A stretch of 64,000 nt of DNA, from assembly GCA_019752375.1 (NCBI GenBank), contig JAIEMG010000063.1, forward strand, positions 1 to 64,000, read 5' to 3'. This document shows, one piece after another, positions 49,527 to 58,758 of this stretch (positions are counted from its first letter, which is position 1; each line of letters begins with the position of its first letter). The DNA comes from Gemmataceae bacterium (lineage in GTDB: Bacteria; Planctomycetota; Planctomycetia; Gemmatales; Gemmataceae). Made by a program: the position numbers and the translations under genes. The notes under the pieces were generated by a model. That model saw only the letters and a program-made list of their open reading frames with translations, did not search any database and was not told the origin of the DNA.

Positions 49527-49579
49527 GATATCGCACCACTCAGTAGGAGCCAACTCCTGATGATTGGTGGTGTGACATC
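49527..49579. other. Stem-loop in the leader of the RND operon
   Basis: GATATCGCACCAC (49527-49539) and GTGGTGTGACATC (49567-49579) pair in 11 of 13 positions; AGGAG (49545-49549) and CTCCT (49553-49557) form an inner hairpin. TATAGT (49507-49512) lies just upstream as a possible -10. It may be a leader structure of the efflux genes. The rest of 49422-49780 shows nothing recognisable. Confidence 0.4.
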
Positions 49580-49780
49580 GGGCATCCTGCCCCCTGGCGT
49601 CACGTGCACGGACCGCCAGCCTCCACCGGACCTTCGCTCACGTCCCGGCACGGTGTTATAAGGATCGCGCAATGCCGCTCGATCAAGCCGGGGAAACCGC
49701 GCGCATGGTTCGCGGATCCTCGCCGCGGGTGCCTGCCCTCCTGAGTGATCCACCGCACAACCCAGAGGCGACCGACGAGC

Positions 49781-50875
49781 ATGAAATTCACACAGATCCC
49801 GGCCTTCCTCCTGGCGCTGGTTTCCTTCTCCCTGCCTGCTTGCCACGAGCAGAAGGGTCACTCCGAGATAGAGCGTCATAAGATCGTGGCGACCAGTCCG
49901 ATGGCCAAGGACATCATCGTCACCCAGCAATATGTCTGCCAGATCCACTCGCAGCGCCACATCAATGTCCGTGCCCTGGAGGGCGGGTATCTCGAGGAGA
50001 TCCCCGTCAAGGAAGGCCAGGCGGTGAAACGGGGCGATGTGATGTTCACGGTCATACCAGCTCTTTACAAGGCAAAGCTGGATGCCGAGTTGGCCGAGAC
50101 GAAGCTCGCGGAACTGGAACTGAAAAACACCCAACGGCTGCTCGAGAAAAAAGTGGTCTCCGAGAATGAGGTCGCGCTATACCAGGCCAAACTGGAGAAG
50201 GCCCAGGCCAAGGCGAAACTGGCGGCGGCCGAATTGAACTTTACCATCGTCCGAGCACCCTTCGACGGCATCATCGACCGCCTGCACGAGCAGCACGGCA
50301 GCCTGATCAAGGAGGGAGATATCCTTACGACCTTGTCCGACAACAGCGTGATGTGGGTCTATTTCAACGTGCCCGAGGCCCGCTACCTCGACTACATGAC
50401 CAGCGTGAATCAGGATGATGAGAGCCGGCGCATCGAACTCGTACTGGCGAACGGCAGCAAGTTCAAACACGCTGGCAAGATCGGCGCCATCGAGGCCAAG
50501 TTCAACAACGAGACCGGGAATATCCCCTTTCGCGCGGATTTTCCGAACCCGGAGCGCCTGCTGCGTCACGGTCAGACCGGAAACGTGCTGATCCAGCGAA
50601 CATTGAAAAACGCCATTGTCATTCCTCAGCGGGCGACCTTCGAGGTCCTCGACAAGCAGTACGTTTACGTCGTCGACAAAGACGACGTCGTGCGGCAGCG
50701 CCACATCGTCGTCCAAAACGAGCTGGACGACATCTTTGTCATCAAGAGCGGACTCGAGGTGACCGACAGGATCGTCCTCGATGGCGTTCGCCAGGTCCGC
50801 GACGGCGAGAAGGTGGAATGCGAGTTTTGCAAGCCGGAAGAGGCTCTGGCCAATCAAAAGCGCCACGCGGAATAG
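49781..50875 (+). CDS. RND efflux periplasmic adaptor lipoprotein
   Basis: 364 residues from ATG 49781. The lipobox LPAC (Cys about 20) anchors it to the inner membrane. HlyD/AcrA architecture follows: lipoyl half (VRALEGGYLEEIPVKEGQAVKRGDVMFTV about 60-88), coiled-coil hairpin rich in Lys/Glu/Ala (about 95-150), second lipoyl half (FTIVRAPFDGIIDRLHEQHGSLIKEGDILTTL) and beta-barrel (RQRHIVVQNE). It links the RND pump to the outer-membrane channel. The permease follows after 54 bases. Confidence 0.88.
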   Translation: MKFTQIPAFLLALVSFSLPACHEQKGHSEIERHKIVATSPMAKDIIVTQQYVCQIHSQRHINVRALEGGYLEEIPVKEGQAVKRGDVMFTVIPALYKAKLDAELAETKLAELELKNTQRLLEKKVVSENEVALYQAKLEKAQAKAKLAAAELNFTIVRAPFDGIIDRLHEQHGSLIKEGDILTTLSDNSVMWVYFNVPEARYLDYMTSVNQDDESRRIELVLANGSKFKHAGKIGAIEAKFNNETGNIPFRADFPNPERLLRHGQTGNVLIQRTLKNAIVIPQRATFEVLDKQYVYVVDKDDVVRQRHIVVQNELDDIFVIKSGLEVTDRIVLDGVRQVRDGEKVECEFCKPEEALANQKRHAE

Positions 50876-50929
50876 CAACGATTTCCGAACGCTTCCCGGT
50901 GCGGAACCCAATCAGATCGTCGTGATACC

Positions 50930-53900
50930 ATGTTCACAAGAATCCTTTATCGGCCGGCATTGGCGATCGTTATCTCGATTATCCTCTTGTTCCTTGGGAT
51001 GTTGGGGATCAAGACCCTCCCGATCGCTCAGTTCCCCTCCATCACGCCGCCAACCGTGGAAGTCGCTATTGCCTATCCTGGCGCCAGCGCCAACGTCCTG
51101 GTCGATTCGGTTCTGATCCCGTTGGAGCAATCCATCAATGGGGTCCAGAACATGCGCTATATCGCCTCCGATGCCACCAGCGCCGGCGAGGCGACGATCC
51201 GGATCTACTTCGAACCCGGCACGGACCCGGACATTGCGGTCGTGAACGTGCAAAACCGCGTCAACATCGTGATGAACCGGCTCCCGCCCCTGGTGCAACG
51301 AGAGGGCATCCTCGTCAGCCAAGTCGTGCCGAGCATGCTGATGTATGTGAATGTTTACAGCACGGACAAAAATGTTGACCAGACATTCCTTTTCAACTTC
51401 GCCAACGTCAACATCTTGCCCGTGATCAAGCGCATCCAGGGCATGGGTCGCCCCCGGAACCTCGGCAACCGCGCCTTCGCCATGCGGGTCTGGCTAAAAC
51501 CCGACCGCCTGCGTGCCTACAAATTGTCCACTGAAGACGTCATGAAAGCTCTGGCGGAACAGAGCGTGATTGGTTCTCCCGGACGACTCGGCCAGGCCAC
51601 GGGCAAAACGTCGCAATCGCTCGAATACGTCCTGACCTATGTGGGGCGCTATAACAAGGCGGATCAGTACGCCAACATCATTTTGAAGGCCAACCCCGAG
51701 GGTGAGATCCTGCGGCTCAGGGACGTCGCGGACGTCGAGTTGGGCTCGGAGTTCTTTGACATTTACTCGGACATCGACGGTCATCCGGCCGCGTCCATCG
51801 TCCTCAAGCAAAGTCCCGGCTCCAACGCCGCCGTCGTTATCGAGGAAGTCAAGAAAGAGCTCGAGCAGATCAAGAAGGAATCGTTCCCTCCCGGCATGGA
51901 CTATGAGATCGCTTACGACGTCTCCAAGTTCCTGGATGCCTCCATCGAAAAGGTGCTCCATACGCTGCTCGAAGCGTTCATTCTGGTGTCGCTGGTGGTC
52001 TACATGTTCCTCGGGGACTTGCGTTCCACGCTGATCCCGACCCTGGCGGTTCCGGTGTCGCTGGTCGGAACCTTTTTTTTCCTACAGTTGCTCGGTCTCT
52101 CCATCAACCTGATCACCCTTTTTGCGATGGTGCTGGCGATCGGCGTCGTGGTGGACGACGCGATTGTTGTGGTCGAGGCGGTGCACGCCAAGATGGCCGA
52201 GAAGCACCTGTCGCCCTATCGCGCCACCATGGAGGTCCTTCACGAGATCAGCGGCGCCATCATCGCCATCACCCTGGTGATGACCGCCGTCTTCATTCCG
52301 GTGACCTTCATTCCCGGGCCAGTCGGCACCTTTTACCGCCAGTTCGCCATGACGATGGCGACGTCGATTCTGCTCTCCGGCCTCGTGGCCCTGACGCTGA
52401 CACCCGTGCTCTGCGCCATGATTCTGAAGCCGCACAGCCACGCGAATCATGACACGCCCGCGCAACATGGGAAAAAGCGACGCGGCATCCTGGCCATTGC
52501 GCTGAGCATCATCTTTGGCGGGCTGGTGCTCCTCGGGATCACTTACGTGGCCTATCGCCTGTGGGGGCCGCTGGGATTTCTGCTCATTCTTGTGCCGTTT
52601 GCGCAGCGTCCTTTTGACCGCGCGGTCGAGAAAGTCACGAATGGATATACGGGCATCCTGCGTCTGGTCGTCACGCGCCGCACGCTGTCGATGTTGCTCA
52701 TCGGTGGGTTCGCGGCCGGTATTTTCTTCGTCAATCTGCGGCTGCCGACGGGGTTCATTCCAGGCGAGGACCAGGGCATCGTCTACGGAATCATTCAGAC
52801 GCCTCCGGGCTCGACGCTCGAGTACACCAACGCCAAGTCCCACGAACTGCAGGCACTCGCGAAAGAGCTCGAAGAAGTCACCACCGTCACCTCGTTGGCG
52901 GGCTACGAGGTGCTGACCGAAGGCCGGGGCTCGAACGCGGGGACCTGCATCATCAACCTCAAGGACTGGTCCGACCGCAAATTGACCGCGCGGCAGATCA
53001 TTGAGGAGCTCGAGAAGAAGTGCCATCGGATGTCAAACGTGAAGGTCGAGTTCTTTGAACCGCCCGCGGTTCCGGGTTTTGGCGCGGCCGGCGGTTTCTC
53101 CCTCCGTCTGCTGGACAAGACGAACACGACCGACTACAAGCGGCTCGGGGAAGTGACCGACAAATTCATGGCCGCCCTGTCCAAACGCAAGGAATTGAAG
53201 GGGTTATTCACCTTCTATACCAGCGACTACCCGCAGTACGAGCTGATCATCAACAACGACGCGGCCATGCAAAAGGGCGTCTCGATCGGGAAGGCGCTGG
53301 ACAACCTCAACATCCTCATCGGCAGCACCTACGAGCAAGGCTTCGTTCTCTTCGGGCAGTTTTACAAGGTCTACGTTCAGGCCGCGCCGGAGTTCCGACG
53401 GTTCCCCGAAGACCTGGACAACATGTTCGTCAAAAACGACCGTGGGGAAATGGTTCCCTATTCCTCGTTCTTGCAGATCAAGAAGACGCAGGGCCTCAAT
53501 GAGATCACCCGCTATAACCTGTACCCGTCCGCCACCATTCAAGGCGCGCCGGCTTCCGGGTACAGCAGCGGTCAGGCCCTCAAGGCGATCCAGGAGGTCG
53601 CCGCCGAAACCCTGCCTCAAGGCTACGGTATCGGCTGGGAAGGTCTCTCTTATGACGAGGCAAGGAAGGGAAACGAGTCGGTTTATATTTTCCTCATCGT
53701 CGTCGCCTTCGTTTATCTGGTCCTCGTGGCGCAATACGAGAGTTTTATTCTGCCGTTGGCGGTGATCCTATCGCTGCCGATCGGGATCTTTGGTTCCTTC
53801 CTGTTCCTGCAAGTCATGGGGCTGTCCAACGACGTTTACGCCCAGATTGGCCTGGTCATGCTGGTCGGTCTGCTCGGCAAGAATGCGATCCTGATCGTCG

Positions 53901-54253
53901 AATTCGCGGTGCAGCGGCGCCGGGAGGGCCTGTCTCTCCAAGATGCAGCGATCGAGGGCGGAAAACTGCGATTCCGACCGATTCAGATGACCTCCTTTGC
54001 CTTCATCGCTGGTCTCCTTCCGCTGGTCGTTGCCACCGGCGCCGGGGCGATCGGAAACCGAACCATTGGCACCACGGGGGTCGGCGGGATGCTTGTGGGG
54101 ACCGTGATCGGAGTCTTGGCAATTCCCGGCCTTTATTACTTGTTCGGCAGGATAGCCGACGGGCGCAAACTGCTGCGGGACGAGGTGGATGAACCCCTCA
54201 GCGAGCTTCTCGAACACGAACAGCTCCCACCGGAAGACGCTGGTACCGTGTAG
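50930..54253 (+). CDS. RND efflux permease (HAE1/AcrB type) with an extra membrane segment
   Basis: 1,107 residues, about 60 longer than AcrB. RND features: FPSITPPTVEVAIAYPGASANVLVDSVLIPLEQSINGV at the N-terminus, twelve helices, and the proton-relay Asp pair in GVVVDDAIVVVEAVHAKMAE (about 407). Between helices 6 and 7 there is an insertion (about 520-560) with hydrophobic segments (GILAIALSIIFGGLVLLG, GPLGFLLILVPFAQRP) not normal for the family. It exports hydrophobic or toxic compounds in exchange for protons as a trimer. Confidence 0.9.
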   Translation: MFTRILYRPALAIVISIILLFLGMLGIKTLPIAQFPSITPPTVEVAIAYPGASANVLVDSVLIPLEQSINGVQNMRYIASDATSAGEATIRIYFEPGTDPDIAVVNVQNRVNIVMNRLPPLVQREGILVSQVVPSMLMYVNVYSTDKNVDQTFLFNFANVNILPVIKRIQGMGRPRNLGNRAFAMRVWLKPDRLRAYKLSTEDVMKALAEQSVIGSPGRLGQATGKTSQSLEYVLTYVGRYNKADQYANIILKANPEGEILRLRDVADVELGSEFFDIYSDIDGHPAASIVLKQSPGSNAAVVIEEVKKELEQIKKESFPPGMDYEIAYDVSKFLDASIEKVLHTLLEAFILVSLVVYMFLGDLRSTLIPTLAVPVSLVGTFFFLQLLGLSINLITLFAMVLAIGVVVDDAIVVVEAVHAKMAEKHLSPYRATMEVLHEISGAIIAITLVMTAVFIPVTFIPGPVGTFYRQFAMTMATSILLSGLVALTLTPVLCAMILKPHSHANHDTPAQHGKKRRGILAIALSIIFGGLVLLGITYVAYRLWGPLGFLLILVPFAQRPFDRAVEKVTNGYTGILRLVVTRRTLSMLLIGGFAAGIFFVNLRLPTGFIPGEDQGIVYGIIQTPPGSTLEYTNAKSHELQALAKELEEVTTVTSLAGYEVLTEGRGSNAGTCIINLKDWSDRKLTARQIIEELEKKCHRMSNVKVEFFEPPAVPGFGAAGGFSLRLLDKTNTTDYKRLGEVTDKFMAALSKRKELKGLFTFYTSDYPQYELIINNDAAMQKGVSIGKALDNLNILIGSTYEQGFVLFGQFYKVYVQAAPEFRRFPEDLDNMFVKNDRGEMVPYSSFLQIKKTQGLNEITRYNLYPSATIQGAPASGYSSGQALKAIQEVAAETLPQGYGIGWEGLSYDEARKGNESVYIFLIVVAFVYLVLVAQYESFILPLAVILSLPIGIFGSFLFLQVMGLSNDVYAQIGLVMLVGLLGKNAILIVEFAVQRRREGLSLQDAAIEGGKLRFRPIQMTSFAFIAGLLPLVVATGAGAIGNRTIGTTGVGGMLVGTVIGVLAIPGLYYLFGRIADGRKLLRDEVDEPLSELLEHEQLPPEDAGTV

Positions 54254-54737
54254 ATCGCAACGACCGAAGTCGCTCCACCAGGAGTTTCTCTCCTTGGCGA
54301 GCGATGGCCCATGCGGAGGTAGATCTGTCGGTCCAGAGTTCGAGACTCATCCCTTCAACGACCGCAGCGAGCGGCCCCGAGCTTCCCTCGGGAAGTTCGC
54401 CTTCCCGCCAATGCCGGTGATCAGAATTTCCGCACCGCTTTTTCTCGTTCGTTACGGAATCTCTGAACTTTGTCGGCATAGTCGATAAAGTTCCCCCGCC
54501 TTCTCGGTCGAAATAACAAACAGGTGCGCTCGCTTGCTGCATGCCGCTGGTGCTGCTCCAACAGGTGGAGCCACGACAAGCTTCAATGGAGCGACCAGCT
54601 CGGATTTCATCTCAGCTCGGGATAGAAGAGTTCTCAATGATCCGGAACTTCCATGCTTGATCCACCAAAACACCGGTCGCCCATCGGGAGCTGAAGATCC
54701 TGGGCCAGGACGTCTGCGGACGTCAAGGACGGGGCGG
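54254..54737. other. 484-base gap inside the RND operon
   Basis: No gene or clear repeat is recognised. Some reading frames are open on both strands (for example towards 54542 on the minus strand), but they have no ribosome binding site and no family similarity. It may hold a decayed gene. Confidence 0.4.
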
Positions 54738-56330
54738 ATGAACATCTCCGTGAGTTTGTTGAACGCAAAGCACACGAAGCACATGCTCGTTTGCACCATG
54801 CTGCTGTTTCTGCCGGCCTGTGGCATCCCCACTCTACGTCAGGCGGAGCCGGGACTCGAGTTGCCGGCAGACTGTAACGGAGCGAGCAGCGCGGATAACT
54901 CCGCTCAGCTCTCGCCCGCCGAGTTTTTCAATGATCCGCTGCTCATTGGCTTGATCGATCAGGCGCTGGCGGGCAATCGAGAGTTGAAGATCCTGAATGA
55001 GGAGGTCGAGATCGCCAGAAACGACATTCTGGCGCGGCGAGGAGCGTACTTTCCCTTCGTCACCTTCGGGGCCAGCGCGGGGGTGGACAAACCCAGCCTG
55101 TTCACGCCTCTGGGGGCCGCCGAGGAGCAACTGGAATATCTCCCCGGCAAGCACTTCCCCGATCCGCTGCCCAATTTTCAGTTGGGCTTCAACTTGCTCT
55201 GGCCGCTGGATATCTGGAGGGAGCTGCGGAACGCCAGGGATGCGGCAGAGCAGCGCTTCCTTGCCGCCACGGAGCGGCGGAACTACTTCGTGACCCGTTT
55301 GGTCGCGGAGATTGCCGAGAATTATTACGGACTGATGGCGCTCGACAAACGGCTTGAGACTCTTGATAAGACCATCGAGCTTCAAGAGCAAAGCCTCAGT
55401 CTCTCCATCGAACGGAAGAAAGCGGGCCGCGGCACCGAGCTCGCGGTCCAGCGCTTCCAGGCCGAGGTTCGCAAGAACCAGAGCGAAAAGCTGATCGTCA
55501 AGCAGCAAATGGTCGAGGTCGAGAACCGCATCAACTTCCTCGTCAATCGCTTTCCGCAGTCCGTCGAACGCATGACTGCGGGTTTCTTCGATCTGATCGT
55601 TCACGCGCTGAGCGTCGGCGTGCCCGCGCAGCTGCTGCAGAACCGAGCGGACATCCGCCAAGCCGAACGCGAGCTGGAGGCTGCGGGGCTTGATGTGAAG
55701 GTCGCCCGCGCCCACTTCTTCCCCCGTCTGGACATCACGGCCGGCGTCGGCTACCAGGCCTTCAGTCCCCAATACCTGTTCTGGACTCCAGAAGCCTTGA
55801 TTTACAATGCCGCGGGCAACTTGGTCGCACCGTTGATCAACAAGAAGGCCATCAAGGCCGAATACATGAGTGCGAACGCCAGGCAACTGGAAAGCATCTA
55901 CAACTACCAGCGCGTCGTCCTCAACGCGTTCACCGAGGTTGTCAATCGCATGTCCAAGGTGGAGAACTACAGCAAGAGCATCCAAATCAAAAAGCAACAG
56001 CTGGAATCGCTGGAGGCCTCCGTCACCTCCGCCACCGACCTCTTTCAAAATGCCCGCGCCGAATACGTGGAAGTGCTGCTGGCCCAGCGTGACCTCCTGG
56101 AAGCGAGAACGGTCTTGATCGAAACCAAGAGGGAGCAACTGTCCGCGATCGTAAACGCCTATCAAGCCCTCGGCGGCGGCTGGCAAAGCGTTTTGCAAAG
56201 CGGTTGTCGGAACGCGGCGGTCGCGGGCAGCCTGCCCGAGCCCTCCTCTCCGCGCCCGGAAGAACTACTGCCCCCGCCGCGTCTGGCTCCGGCACCACCT
56301 GACATGGACGCCCAAAAAGCGGGGTCGTGA
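54738..56330 (+). CDS. Outer-membrane efflux channel (TolC/OprM type)
   Basis: 530 residues from ATG 54738; ATG 54783 is an alternative nearer the lipobox FLPACG. The OprM-like lipoprotein repeats the helical-hairpin unit twice: AENYYGLMALDKRLETLDKTIELQEQSL (about 195-222) and QLESIYNYQRVVLNAFTEVVNRMSKVENYSKSIQIKKQQLESLEASV (about 385-430). The DIRQAERELEAAGLDVKVARAHFFPRLDITAG block is the family signature. It completes the adaptor-permease-channel efflux system. The C-terminal tail is Pro-rich. Confidence 0.87.
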   Translation: MNISVSLLNAKHTKHMLVCTMLLFLPACGIPTLRQAEPGLELPADCNGASSADNSAQLSPAEFFNDPLLIGLIDQALAGNRELKILNEEVEIARNDILARRGAYFPFVTFGASAGVDKPSLFTPLGAAEEQLEYLPGKHFPDPLPNFQLGFNLLWPLDIWRELRNARDAAEQRFLAATERRNYFVTRLVAEIAENYYGLMALDKRLETLDKTIELQEQSLSLSIERKKAGRGTELAVQRFQAEVRKNQSEKLIVKQQMVEVENRINFLVNRFPQSVERMTAGFFDLIVHALSVGVPAQLLQNRADIRQAERELEAAGLDVKVARAHFFPRLDITAGVGYQAFSPQYLFWTPEALIYNAAGNLVAPLINKKAIKAEYMSANARQLESIYNYQRVVLNAFTEVVNRMSKVENYSKSIQIKKQQLESLEASVTSATDLFQNARAEYVEVLLAQRDLLEARTVLIETKREQLSAIVNAYQALGGGWQSVLQSGCRNAAVAGSLPEPSSPRPEELLPPPRLAPAPPDMDAQKAGS

Positions 56331-56360
56331 GCGCTCTTTAGAAGACGTGCCGTTCCGGCG

Positions 56361-56416
56361 ACCGGGGCGTGTGAACGCCCCGGTCCAGCAGAAACCAACC
56401 GGGGCGTTTACACGCC
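56361..56416. repeat. Hairpin core of family A without its terminal repeats
   Basis: ACCGGGGCGTGTGAACGCCC...GGT (56361-56384) and AACCGGGGCGTTTACACGCC (56397-56416) match the core of the element at 27283-27394, but no GAATGCCATT ends flank it. It may be a decayed or alternative version. Confidence 0.65.
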
Positions 56417-56425
56417 TGCTCTGTT

Positions 56426-56598
56426 CTCGTTACCGGGCTCTGGAGACGGCTGAAAAAGTCCTACGGGCTCCCACTTTGGCCATCAAGACGGCCAGATAGT
56501 GGGCAAAAAACGGGAATCACCCCGAGAATCTGGCCTTTAATGGCCGTTTTCTCCCACCGTGCCGACTTTTTCAGCCGTCTCCTCTGCCCGGTAACGAG
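56426..56598. mobile_element. 173-bp quasi-palindromic element with 19-bp perfect inverted repeats
   Basis: GGAGACGGCTGAAAAAGTC (56442-56460) is repeated as an exact reverse complement at 56564-56582. Outside it CTCGTTACCGGG (56426-56437) faces CCCGGTAACGAG (56587-56598). Inside, GGCCATCAAGACGGCCAGAT faces ATCTGGCCTTTAATGGCC with few mismatches. The whole unit could fold into one long hairpin. No coding capacity; terminal-repeat shape resembles insertion-sequence ends. Confidence 0.65.
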
Positions 56599-56922
56599 GG
56601 CGACTTCTCACTTAATTCGCGCGCGTGCCACTCGCCAGGAGTCCTCGAATCCGGGTCGTGAGGAGACCACCGTAGACGCCGCTCGTGAGACGGTGTTGCC
56701 GACACGACCTGAGCAAGGAAAGTCTGACAGGACTTCCTAGCTCATTCGTAGGATCCGTGATGCGGGCCATTCCTCCCGCCATTGTGTCGTCCGGTCCGCA
56801 CAGTGGACCCTCGAGGACGATGCAAATCCCATATCATCCATTCCACCTGCATCGCTGTCACGGATACATCTCCCGTGTACAATGCCTGGACATTTGCCGA
56901 ACCATCGGGAGGGTTCCTGTCC
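56599..56922 (+). other. Intergenic region before tdh
   Basis: No gene is recognised. TACAAT (56878-56883) about 40 bases before the tdh start may be a -10; the matching -35 is poor. Confidence 0.35.
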
Positions 56923-57948
56923 ATGAAAGCGCTCGTCAAGCGGCGGTCCGAACCGGGTTTGTGGCTGGAGGACGTGCCGCGGCCGGAAATCGGCGTCAAC
57001 GACGTGCTCATCCGGGTCGATCGAACCGGCATCTGCGGGACCGATCTCCACATCTATAAGTGGGATGACTGGGCGCGCAAGACCATCCCGGTGCCGATGG
57101 TCGTCGGTCACGAGTTCGTTGGCGAAATTGTCGCCGTCGGTTCCAACGTCGCCGACTTCCACCCCGGCGAAATCGTCAGCGGCGAAGGACATGTCGTCTG
57201 CGGACGGTGCAGAAACTGCCTGGCGGGCCGCCGTCACCTTTGCGCCGATACCAAGGGCATCGGCGTCAACCGTCCCGGTGCCTTTGCCGAGTATCTCTCC
57301 CTGCCGATGACCAACGTCTGGCATCACGAAGCGTCCATCGACCGCGACGTGGCATCGATCTTCGATCCGTTCGGCAACGCGGTCCACACGGCGCTCTCGT
57401 TCGACCTGTTGGGTGAAGACGTGCTCATCACCGGCGCCGGGCCCATCGGCATCATGGCGGCCGCGGTGGCGCGTCATGCCGGGGCCCGCTTTGTCGTCAT
57501 CACGGATGTGAATCCCTACCGCCTGGAGCTGGCCCAGCGCATGGGCGTCACGCGGGCCGTGGACGTGCGCACGGAGAAGCTTGTTGAGGTGCAGAACAAC
57601 CTGGGTATGCGTGAGGGGTTCGACGTCGGCCTGGAGATGTCGGGCAATCCGAACGCCTTTCGCGACATGCTGGCGAGCATGGCGCACGGCGGCAAGATCG
57701 CAATGCTCGGCATTCCCGAGAAAGAGATGGCCATCGACTGGAACCTGGTCGTCTTCAACATGCTGACGATCAAGGGCATCTATGGCCGCGAGATGTACGA
57801 GACGTGGTACAAGATGACCGTGATGCTCCAGAGCGGGCTGGACATCCGCCCGGTCATCACGCACCGCTACCATTACAGCGAGTTTCAGAAGGGATTCGAC
57901 GCGATGCTGTCGGGGGAATCGGGGAAGGTCATTCTGAAATGGAATTAA
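56923..57948 (+). CDS. tdh: L-threonine 3-dehydrogenase
   Basis: 341 residues from ATG 56923 with GGGAGGG upstream, the usual length of Tdh. Zinc-dependent medium-chain dehydrogenase: catalytic Zn ligands in [16 protein letters not shown] and [17 protein letters not shown], structural Cys cluster [15 protein letters not shown] (about 90-104), and the NAD loop [18 protein letters not shown] (about 172-189). It oxidises threonine to 2-amino-3-oxobutyrate, normally cleaved by Kbl; no kbl is adjacent. Confidence 0.87.
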   Translation: MKALVKRRSEPGLWLEDVPRPEIGVNDVLIRVDRTGICGTDLHIYKWDDWARKTIPVPMVVGHEFVGEIVAVGSNVADFHPGEIVSGEGHVVCGRCRNCLAGRRHLCADTKGIGVNRPGAFAEYLSLPMTNVWHHEASIDRDVASIFDPFGNAVHTALSFDLLGEDVLITGAGPIGIMAAAVARHAGARFVVITDVNPYRLELAQRMGVTRAVDVRTEKLVEVQNNLGMREGFDVGLEMSGNPNAFRDMLASMAHGGKIAMLGIPEKEMAIDWNLVVFNMLTIKGIYGREMYETWYKMTVMLQSGLDIRPVITHRYHYSEFQKGFDAMLSGESGKVILKWN

Positions 57949-57995
57949 CGCCGCTTGCGGCGTAGCACTCGTCAAGCGCTACGCCGCAAGCGGCG
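57949..57995. terminator. Bidirectional hairpin between convergent genes
   Basis: 18-bp perfect arms CGCCGCTTGCGGCGTAGC (57949-57966) and its reverse complement (57978-57995), each arm also self-complementary. It lies directly after the tdh stop and seven bases after the PEP-CTERM gene stop on the other strand. A T tract is lacking. Confidence 0.55.
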
Positions 57996-58002
57996 AGGTC
58001 GA

Positions 58003-58719
58003 TTACCGCCGCCGCCGCCACATCGTCGTCAGAAATCCCAGGCCGCCCAGACTGAACAGCGCCAGCGCCGGAGGCGCCGGGACCGTGGTGAGCTGGTCCT
58101 GCGCCGAGCCGCTGGACAATCCCACCAGGTCGTTCGCCAGGGTATGACCTGGCAGGTTCTTGCCAAGGCTGCTCAACCACGTCTGCGCCAGATCCACGAA
58201 CGCCGGGGCCGCCCCGCTGTAGTTGGAGTGAAAGGTGCCGCTGCCCCCAAGGTTGAGATCGGCGTCGTTGACGATCTCCCAGATGGCGATCTGGAACGCC
58301 GCTTCATCGTCCGCTGTGTGGACCTGGTTGCGATAGGTTCCCCACAGCTCGCGGATCAGGTCCGCCTTGGCGTTCCCCATGCCGGGGCCAGGGCCTGGAT
58401 CTCCGGGACCGCCGAAAGGCACGTCCTTGACGCCCACGATGAAGTACTTGTAGTTGCCGTTGAACCCAACGTGCTGAAGCAGTTCGGTGCAGAAGGTCGT
58501 GAAGTGCAGCGGCAACCCGGAATTACCTCCGGTCCGCGTCCAGTGCAGCGCGAGAGCGTAAGCCGAGCCGTTGGTGCCATTCAGCGTGTATTGAAAGGTG
58601 TTGACCAGCGGCGCGGGATCGAGAGTTGCTTCCACGTAATCCGCCCGCGCCGTCGCGCTGGCACTGATCAGAATCACCAGGGCGATTCCGTACCAAGAGA
58701 GATTTGCACGGTTCCGCAC
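58003..58719 (-). CDS. PEP-CTERM sorting-domain protein
   Basis: 238 residues from GTG 58719 (AAGGGG upstream). N-terminal signal (LVILISASATARA), a middle domain with TFCTELLQHVGF and an AFQIAIWEIVNDADLN segment typical of PEP-CTERM proteins with Cys/Trp-rich sensor-like folds, and the C-terminal sorting signal VPAPPALALFSLGGLGFLTTMWRRRR. The motif VPxP plus helix plus Arg tail is cleaved by exosortase and anchors exopolysaccharide-associated proteins. The sigma-54 regulator gene lies upstream on the same strand. Confidence 0.8.
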   Translation of the reverse strand: MRNRANLSWYGIALVILISASATARADYVEATLDPAPLVNTFQYTLNGTNGSAYALALHWTRTGGNSGLPLHFTTFCTELLQHVGFNGNYKYFIVGVKDVPFGGPGDPGPGPGMGNAKADLIRELWGTYRNQVHTADDEAAFQIAIWEIVNDADLNLGGSGTFHSNYSGAAPAFVDLAQTWLSSLGKNLPGHTLANDLVGLSSGSAQDQLTTVPAPPALALFSLGGLGFLTTMWRRRR

Positions 58720-58758
58720 ACTAACCCCTTTGCAAATTGACCTGAGGCGAATTCCTCT

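Noticed and set aside
49672-49881. 69-codon frame overlapping the start of the RND adaptor
   Set aside because: It overlaps the signal peptide of the adaptor in another frame and has no known similarity.
54198-54542. Minus-strand frame in the gap before the outer-membrane channel
   Set aside because: No ribosome binding site or recognisable motif; left as unassigned.
56640-56665. tRNA-like T-loop sequence TCCTCGAATCCGGG
   Set aside because: No acceptor or anticodon stems fit around it.
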